This document shows positions 59,477-64,000 of a stretch of 64,000 nt of DNA, in pieces. The position numbers and the translations under genes were made by a program. The notes below the pieces were generated by a model. That model saw only the letters and a list, made by a program, of their open reading frames with translations. It did no database searches and was not told the origin of the DNA. The stretch is from Microbacterium oryzae (GTDB lineage: Bacteria > Actinomycetota > Actinomycetes > Actinomycetales > Microbacteriaceae), in the NCBI RefSeq assembly GCF_009735645.1, contig NZ_CP032550.1, positions 620,001-684,000 on the forward strand. The letters run 5' to 3'. Position 1 is the stretch's first letter. The number at the start of each line of letters is the position of its first letter.

Positions 59477-60163
59477 GTGCTCAATGCCCAGGAGTCCGAG
59501 GAACTACAGCAACTGCGTGCGCGCGCGTACGGACCGGGCGGGGGCATGGAAAGTGACCGCCTCGCGCAGCAACGGTTGCTCGAGCTCGAGGCGATCGCGA
59601 ACGGGTCCGCTCCTGAAGTGGACACTATGCCGGTGGACGGTCCGGTTGAGCGCAGTGTCTCTGAAGAGGCGTCCTCGAGCAGGGCCACACCCAGCGCTCA
59701 TGGCGCGGGACGTGCCGTACCGGTGCTCGTCGCCGTTGCTGGTGCTGTTCTGCTCGCGGTGGGCGCCTTCCTCGGAGGTTTCGCCTTCGGGCAGCACGAG
59801 GACGACCCTGTCAGCCCAACCGCGTTCCGGGAGGGTTACCCACCGTCAGTGCGCGAGAGCTACGAACGCGTAGCGCCTTCTCTGGACTGGGACGACCCCT
59901 ACCAGATCTCGCTCGCGTCCGAGGGTGAAGCGGGAACGATATGGGTCGGCACCGCCGGCGGGCATGCGTATCAGTGCTCAGTCCTTGACCACGGCGGTGG
60001 GAAAGTGGAGACGCAATGCACCAGTGCGGTCGCGGACGACGACGATCCCGTGCGCTTCACGTGGCCCGACAGTCTCGCCGACGAGGGATCCGGCGCCACC
60101 ACAGTGACTATCGGCAAGAACGGCCAAGTGAGCGCGTCCTGGACGCAAACGCTTCCGGAGTAG
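59477..60163 (+). CDS. Single-pass membrane protein of unknown function
   Basis: 228 residues. A cytoplasmic N-terminal 75 residues, rich in Glu and Gln (ESEELQQLRARAYGPGGG), precedes one membrane helix (PVLVAVAGAVLLAVGAFLGG) and a 125-residue outside domain with two cysteines (YQCSV, TQCTS) that could form a disulfide. GTG 59477 has ggaggattagga directly upstream. The arrangement resembles anti-sigma or surface-sensor proteins, but no motif proves it. Second gene of the repeat-separated series. Confidence 0.72.
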   Translation: MLNAQESEELQQLRARAYGPGGGMESDRLAQQRLLELEAIANGSAPEVDTMPVDGPVERSVSEEASSSRATPSAHGAGRAVPVLVAVAGAVLLAVGAFLGGFAFGQHEDDPVSPTAFREGYPPSVRESYERVAPSLDWDDPYQISLASEGEAGTIWVGTAGGHAYQCSVLDHGGGKVETQCTSAVADDDDPVRFTWPDSLADEGSGATTVTIGKNGQVSASWTQTLPE

Positions 60164-60211
60164 ATCGGGGGAGCGGAGGCTCCTGCCGCGTCGGCTGTAG
60201 GGAGCCGACGC

Positions 60212-60241
60212 TGTCCGAATAGACGATCCTTCACCGGGACA
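60212..60241 (+). repeat. 30-bp interspersed repeat, copy 2
   Basis: Begins tgtccgaatagacgatcc and ends ttcaccgggaca. The left end has one change (tgtccga for tgtcccg); the right end is perfect. Located between the stops of the convergent genes ending at 60163 and 60278. Confidence 0.85.
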
Positions 60242-60277
60242 CCTTCCGGGCGAGTAGCTCCGAATGGTCTGTGCTGG

Positions 60278-60640
60278 TTAGAACAGCGCGATCCCGACGC
60301 CCAGACTTACAGCTGTGAGGACGACGAAGAGGCCTCCGAGGGCGAACGTGCCCCACATCCTGACCGGGTCGATCCTGCCGTCGACTCGGCGCCGGGCGGC
60401 AGTAATTCCTCCAGCGATGCTTGTGACGAGCGCGATTGCGAAGCCGATGCACACAAGAGCGATTGCCGCTCCCGGAAGCGCCAACTCACCCGCCGTGGTT
60501 GCGGTCTTCTTGATCCAATAGGCGCCGCCCATCACACCTGCGATCCCGATGGCGGTGCCCGCCAGCATGTATTGCAGCGGTGACCGTTCAGCTGAGAGGT
60601 ACGCGACCGAGGGATGTTGCGAGGTGGGCGCGCCAGTCAT
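60278..60640 (-). CDS. Small membrane protein, unknown
   Basis: 120 residues with three hydrophobic segments: 'LQYMLAGTAIGIAGVMGGAY', 'LPGAAIALVCIGFAIALVTS' and 'GTFALGGLFVVLTAVSLGVG', the first preceded by a cytoplasmic-like N-terminus. ATG 60640 is preferred to one at 60676; TAGTGA lies close upstream. It is the only minus-strand gene among its immediate neighbours and is bounded by repeats on both sides. No family recognised. Confidence 0.65.
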   Translation of the reverse strand: MTGAPTSQHPSVAYLSAERSPLQYMLAGTAIGIAGVMGGAYWIKKTATTAGELALPGAAIALVCIGFAIALVTSIAGGITAARRRVDGRIDPVRMWGTFALGGLFVVLTAVSLGVGIALF

Positions 60641-60727
60641 GACATCACTATGACGGACGCCGCTTGCGAACTCCACGCTGCCCTCCAGCTAGGCCGTGCC
60701 TTGAGCAGCAGGATTCCGACAGTGAGC

Positions 60728-60757
60728 CGTCCCAATAGGCAATCCTTCAGCGGGACA
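60728..60757 (+). repeat. 30-bp interspersed repeat, copy 3
   Basis: Begins cgtcccaataggcaatcc and ends ttcagcgggaca. The ends cgtccc and gggaca still pair over five to six positions. Located upstream of both flanking genes (starts at 60640 minus and 60831 plus). Confidence 0.85.
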
Positions 60758-60830
60758 GCCAGAGTTGTGTAGCGGATCGCGGATACTGCCTGTCCTTCCG
60801 TTGCCGCGGGTGATCGTCGACACTGGGGAG

Positions 60831-61523
60831 ATGTCGTACGTCGAGGTTCCCGCAGACGAAGTCCCTGACCCGCGCATCGAGGCGCTAGAGCAGTTGAGGG
60901 AGATGCCGGTTCCGACGGCGGTGTTCGTGCCCCAGCCTCACCTCGAGAAAGCTTCCACTCCGAGTCTTCAGCGCAGGGGCGTGAGTGAGGGCATGCGGGG
61001 AATGAACGTGAGCTTCACCTACATGTTCTTCCTCGATCCGGATGATCGGATGGCACCCGAGAATCTCGCTGAGCTCGATCCGGACACAGAACGCGCTCTT
61101 GAGGAGGCTGCGGACTCCGCAGGCCCGAGCTGGTTGGTCGAGATGATGGAGGAGATGCGCTTCCCGCAGCTGTGGGAAGCGGTCCGCACGAGCTGGCACC
61201 GTGATGAGGACGAGTCTTCCTCGCTGGATGCCCTGTTGCTCGAGCACGCGGAACACGTGCTGCGCAACTGCTTCCGGACCCAACGGGGACTCGAGGGCTT
61301 CGCTGGCGGTCTTCCTCCCGCCCCCGACTTGAGTGAGAGCGCCCTCCAACGACCGGCCTTCCTCGTCGTTGACGGCGTCGAGCTCGAGGGCGCACGCATT
61401 GATACCGACCCGCACGTGTACGCGATAGGCGCCGAGTTGCCATCAGGTGGCACGGCCACCGGCGTCGTCCCTCGCGACAAGCTCGATCACATCCGGCTGG
61501 AACTGAAGACGCACCAGCCCTGA
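60831..61523 (+). CDS. Hypothetical soluble protein
   Basis: 230 residues from ATG 60831; an in-frame GTG at 60810 is an alternative start. It is acidic and largely helical in the middle (ELDPDTERALEEAADSAG, WLVEMMEEMRFPQLWEAV), with a beta-rich C-terminal quarter (PAFLVVDGVELEGARIDTD). No signal peptide or membrane helix; one cysteine. It stops 2 nt before repeat copy 4. No family recognised. Confidence 0.68.
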   Translation: MSYVEVPADEVPDPRIEALEQLREMPVPTAVFVPQPHLEKASTPSLQRRGVSEGMRGMNVSFTYMFFLDPDDRMAPENLAELDPDTERALEEAADSAGPSWLVEMMEEMRFPQLWEAVRTSWHRDEDESSSLDALLLEHAEHVLRNCFRTQRGLEGFAGGLPPAPDLSESALQRPAFLVVDGVELEGARIDTDPHVYAIGAELPSGGTATGVVPRDKLDHIRLELKTHQP

Positions 61524-61524
61524 C

Positions 61525-61554
61525 TGTTCCGATAGCCCATCCTCCACCGGGACA
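61525..61554 (+). repeat. 30-bp interspersed repeat, copy 4
   Basis: Begins tgttccgatagcccatcc and ends tccaccgggaca. It starts immediately after the stop codon of the gene ending at 61523. The ends pair with one G-T mismatch. Confidence 0.85.
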
Positions 61555-61614
61555 CCTCCCGCGGTTTGACCAGCGCCCTAAGCGCTTCAGGCGTCCATAC
61601 CGCGGCGGTGCGCA

Positions 61615-62079
61615 TCATTGCTTGCCGTACATGACGACCTTCCACGCGCTTTCGGTGGTGCTCTCAGAGGCTTCAAACCTCATCGCTGCAACATCTGCCC
61701 GTCGCGAAGGCGACACGTTTAAGATTTGCCGGCCTTGATCGCACTGGAACGACTGCGATGCTTCGTCGTTATCCCCATTCGTCAACTCCAGGCTGATTGT
61801 TCCGCTCATCGTGCCGGTGCCGAAGCAGACAACCTCGACGCGATCGAGCGTCACCGGCTCGTCAAACAGCATGCTGGCGCCTCCGCTCGATTCCTCCGGA
61901 TTCGTCGCGGTGCTGATCAAGGAGCTCAAGCTAGCCACTGCTCCTTCGGGCAGCGGCGCTTCGTCCTGATCTGCTAACCATGCAAGTGCTGCGGCATTAC
62001 TCTGATGTGCCGGGAAGCACCCGGCGAGCAGCAGTAGCCCGGCGGCAGCGGGAAGGGCAAGCAGGCGTTGGAAGCGCAT
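61615..62079 (-). CDS. Lipoprotein, paralogue of the gene at 51532-51993
   Basis: 154 residues with signal peptide and lipobox LLAGC, then 'ALAWLADQDEAPLPEGAVAS', 'FDEPVTLDRVEVVCFGTG', 'SLELTNGDNDEASQSFQCDQ' and the end 'STTESAWKVVMYGKQ'. These align along the whole length with the 51.5-kb copy, including both mature cysteines. TACGGT ends 6 nt before ATG 62079, as in the paralogue. Repeat copy 5 lies 22 nt upstream of the start. Function unknown. Confidence 0.8.
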   Translation of the reverse strand: MRFQRLLALPAAAGLLLLAGCFPAHQSNAAALAWLADQDEAPLPEGAVASLSSLISTATNPEESSGGASMLFDEPVTLDRVEVVCFGTGTMSGTISLELTNGDNDEASQSFQCDQGRQILNVSPSRRADVAAMRFEASESTTESAWKVVMYGKQ

Positions 62080-62101
62080 GACTGCACCGTACTTGGCGCA
62101 A

Positions 62102-62131
62102 CGTCCCGATAGCCGATCCTTCACCGGGACA
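62102..62131 (+). repeat. 30-bp interspersed repeat, copy 5
   Basis: Begins cgtcccgatagccgatcc and ends ttcaccgggaca, the copy closest to consensus. Located upstream of the lipoprotein start; it overlaps the likely -35 region of that gene. About 150 nt without a gene or other signal follow to the GntR stop. Confidence 0.87.
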
Positions 62132-62279
62132 CTGCGGTGCGGGCTACTTCGCAGCAGCGGCGATGAAGAGTTTTCCCCTCTCTCGTGTCGGCTGACGACA
62201 CTCACCGCTGCCGCGTTGCCCGCTTGTTGGGGTGGCCGTAGCTAGGCCCCTGCCGTCCCCCGCTAACGATCGGCTCCGC

Positions 62280-62633
62280 TCAGGTTGGTGGCCAGACGGC
62301 GCGGAGGACGCGGATGGCGTCGTCGAGTTCCGTTCCTGTCTCTGCGCTTGTTTGGGCGAGACGTCGGGCGGCGTCGAGGACGGCGCGGTTGGTGGTGCTC
62401 GCGTTCGCGCTGACTCGGGTGCCGCCTCCTGTTCGCGCGGTGAGGTATCCCTCGACCTCGAGTGCCTTGTAGGCCTTCGCGACGGTGCCGGGAGCGATGG
62501 CGAGGTCTTTGGCGAGTTGCCGTACGGAGGGCAGGCGCTCGCCTGCGGCGAGCTGCCCAGTCGCGATCCACCCGCGGATTTGGTCGCGGATCTGCTCCGC
62601 AGGTGGGGTGGGCCCGGACAGGGTGACGATCAT
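62280..62633 (-). CDS. GntR-family regulator, YtrA subfamily
   Basis: 117 residues. The winged helix has 'PPAEQIRDQIRGWIATGQLA', 'GERLPSVRQLAKDLAIAPGT' and 'VAKAYKALEVEGYLTARTGG', the GntR signature. Only a short helical tail follows, as in the YtrA subfamily, with no large ligand domain. These regulators usually control the adjacent transporter or membrane genes. ATG 62633 overlaps the upstream membrane-protein stop by 4 nt, so autoregulation of this pair is likely. Confidence 0.9.
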   Translation of the reverse strand: MIVTLSGPTPPAEQIRDQIRGWIATGQLAAGERLPSVRQLAKDLAIAPGTVAKAYKALEVEGYLTARTGGGTRVSANASTTNRAVLDAARRLAQTSAETGTELDDAIRVLRAVWPPT

Positions 62634-63541
62634 GCTGCGCCGGTCGGCACGCGCGGGCGCGAAGCGGCCGCGGAGAGGAGCACCGTCGCCCAGGACGCGA
62701 ACCCGAGGGTGATGGCCGCCCAGGACAGTACGCGAAGAGCGGGCTCGAGCGCGGCGAACGTCGTCCAGAACGTGGCGATGCCTTCCCCCGTGGGGAACTG
62801 GCTCCGGATCGACGCGGTGCCGGCGAGAGACGCGAGGACGAGGCCGAGGTGCACAACGAGCGCGCCTCCCGCCGCGGCGAGAACATTGCGGCTGCGCACA
62901 GTGCGTTGCCGGACGTCCTCCTGCGCCGAGGAGTCGATCGCCGGCGCGGAGATCAGGAACAGATCGAGGAACATGACGGCGACGAGCGCGGCGACGAGCA
63001 GGAGACATGGAAGAGAGTAGAACCACCCGTAAATACCCGTGCCCATCGCGCGTTCCCCACCCAACGGGACGAAGTACATCGTGTATCTGCCGGTCTCGGG
63101 GTCGGGCTGCGAAGCCGCCCCAGCGGTGAGAGAGACCGCGAGCAGGACGGCCACGATCGTCGTCGTCAGGATCATCCAACTCGGTCGCACGAAGCTCAGC
63201 GGAGTTCGACGAGCGAGCTGCGCCATCCCGCTGCCGCGGCGAGGGCGAACAGGCAGCCCAAGGAGCACGATCCCCATGAGCCCGACCGCGAGCGGCCACG
63301 CGAAGCGGGAGGCGACAAGCAGGGCGGAGAGCGCCGCGGGAATCTCGAACGGCAGCAGCACGGTCGCGTTCAGCAACGGAACGACCGCCCCGAGGAGCAC
63401 GAGAACGAGGCCGGCGAGCAGCGTCCAGGAACGAGCTGGACCCGCCAACGAGTCGGCGCGGCCCCGGATGATCCACCACACCAGGCCCACGATGAGGCCA
63501 ACGAAGACAGGGCCCAGGGACAGGAGAATGACGAACACCAC
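62630..63541 (-). CDS. Polytopic membrane protein in operon with the GntR regulator
   Basis: 303 residues with about seven hydrophobic helices: near residues 1-25, 38-60, 65-110, 120-145, 175-200 and two in the last 90. No ABC, MFS or permease motif is recognised. GTG 63541 is chosen because ggaggtgg lies 7-9 nt upstream; a TTG at 63559 would include the ribosome site in the coding frame. A TATTAG box (minus, 63574-63579) may be the -10. It resembles the membrane halves accompanying YtrA regulators, but no ATPase gene is present. Confidence 0.72.
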   Translation of the reverse strand: MVFVILLSLGPVFVGLIVGLVWWIIRGRADSLAGPARSWTLLAGLVLVLLGAVVPLLNATVLLPFEIPAALSALLVASRFAWPLAVGLMGIVLLGLPVRPRRGSGMAQLARRTPLSFVRPSWMILTTTIVAVLLAVSLTAGAASQPDPETGRYTMYFVPLGGERAMGTGIYGWFYSLPCLLLVAALVAVMFLDLFLISAPAIDSSAQEDVRQRTVRSRNVLAAAGGALVVHLGLVLASLAGTASIRSQFPTGEGIATFWTTFAALEPALRVLSWAAITLGFASWATVLLSAAASRPRVPTGAA

Positions 63542-63636
63542 GCCAGACCACCTCCTCAACTTGTGTCAGCCAGCTAATACGTCGCAACGTACCAGTTGAA
63601 GAGTACAAACGATAGAAGTCTGTCGTCCGTTCGAAC

Positions 63637-63757
63637 CTAGGCCGCGATCTTCCCGGTGCTCGACGAGATCCAGTGCAGCGTCGCGGCGAGGCAGAGGCCG
63701 GCGTGGTAGTTGCGGGCGGTCGTTTTCTGAGCGCATCGCAATCCCGCGCCACTGCAT
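63637..63757 (-). mobile_element. IS5-family-like transposase C-terminal remnant
   Basis: On the minus strand 'QWRGIAMRSE' is followed, after a one-base deletion, by 'KTTARNYHAGLCLAATLHWI' and ends SSSTGKIAA with a TAG at 63637-63639. This is the typical end of IS5-type DDE transposases ('RWRGIATRSDKTARNYHAGLCL'). Only about 40 codons remain and the frame is broken, so it is inactive. It marks past insertion at the right end of the accessory region. Confidence 0.7.
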
Positions 63758-63779
63758 CGCATCGCCGGTGGGCCTCCAG

Positions 63780-63995
63780 TCAGCAGGGCTTGTTCCCGGT
63801 CCAAAGCGTCCACCGATCGCGCTCGATCACCCGACCTGCGGGCAGGACAGCCCCGAGCGCGCAGACCAGATCGTCGAGCTCGGCGTCGGTGAGATCGTGA
63901 AGAATGCTGCGACCGGTGCGTGCTGCGATGTCCGCTTGGTACTCAGCGACTGACTCGTAGCTCCTTCGTTCCTCCCAGAGCTGATGCAGCTTCAC
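63780..63995 (-). CDS. Hypothetical protein, possibly incomplete at the window edge
   Basis: 71 residues from a GTG at 63995, but the frame remains open to the end of the window, so the real start may lie outside. The sequence is soluble and helical, with 'WEERRSYESVAEYQADIAAR' and 'LHDLTDAELDDLVCALGAVL'. It ends just upstream of the IS5-like remnant. No family recognised. Confidence 0.5.
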   Translation of the reverse strand: MKLHQLWEERRSYESVAEYQADIAARTGRSILHDLTDAELDDLVCALGAVLPAGRVIERDRWTLWTGNKPC

Positions 63996-64000
63996 ATCAG

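Noticed and set aside
59366..62131. The 30-bp repeats as a CRISPR array
   Set aside because: Spacing is 500-850 bp with genes between, not 25-40 bp spacers, and no cas genes are present.

Overview
The window comes from a high-GC, Gram-positive actinobacterium, most likely a Microbacteriaceae member close to Microbacterium. The evidence is a strong G/C bias at third codon positions, DUF222/HNH proteins, short GTGA/ATGA gene overlaps, an F420-type oxidoreductase, a SigB/SigF-type sigma factor, and many genes whose start codon lies 6-7 nt after a TAnnnT box, the signature of leaderless transcription. No rRNA, tRNA or CRISPR array was found.

0-24 kb is an envelope and stress region. Positions 2.7-15.8 kb hold a nucleotide-activated heptose island: a GmhA-like isomerase, a GmhB-like phosphatase, two HldE-like bifunctional kinase/nucleotidyltransferases, three GT9 heptosyltransferase-like enzymes, two GT4 and one GT2 glycosyltransferases, an aldehyde dehydrogenase and an SDR. 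These lie in two minus-strand runs with 4-base overlaps, plus two plus-strand GT9 genes read divergently. This pathway is classically tied to LPS, so in a Gram-positive it is the most interesting metabolic feature here; HldD is not in the window. A stress block follows: sigma factor, manganese catalase, two hydrolases, a three-gene set of small membrane proteins (including holin-X/DUF1469-like and DUF3618-like), and SRPBCC and MFS proteins.

24-48 kb is mostly conserved core: PucR-, XRE/MmyB- and MarR-type regulators, a fused glucose/GlcNAc-type PTS permease, dGTPase, HAD, NUDIX, a secreted GH3 enzyme, a DUF222-HNH protein, M18 aminopeptidase, SRAP protein, APP1 phosphatase, DedA, leuS, and the DNA-uptake pair comEA-comEC.

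48.8-64 kb is accessory: single small genes in mixed orientation, most with their own leaderless promoter, including secreted proteins, lipoproteins, a 2H phosphoesterase, acetyltransferase, nucleotidyltransferase and methyltransferase, plus frameshifted genes and an IS5-like transposase remnant. Between 58.4 and 62.1 kb, five good copies and one degenerate copy of a 30-bp element with inverted ends alternate with genes so that each interval holds exactly one gene. This cassette-like arrangement, all repeats in one orientation while genes point both ways, is the best candidate for an undescribed system.
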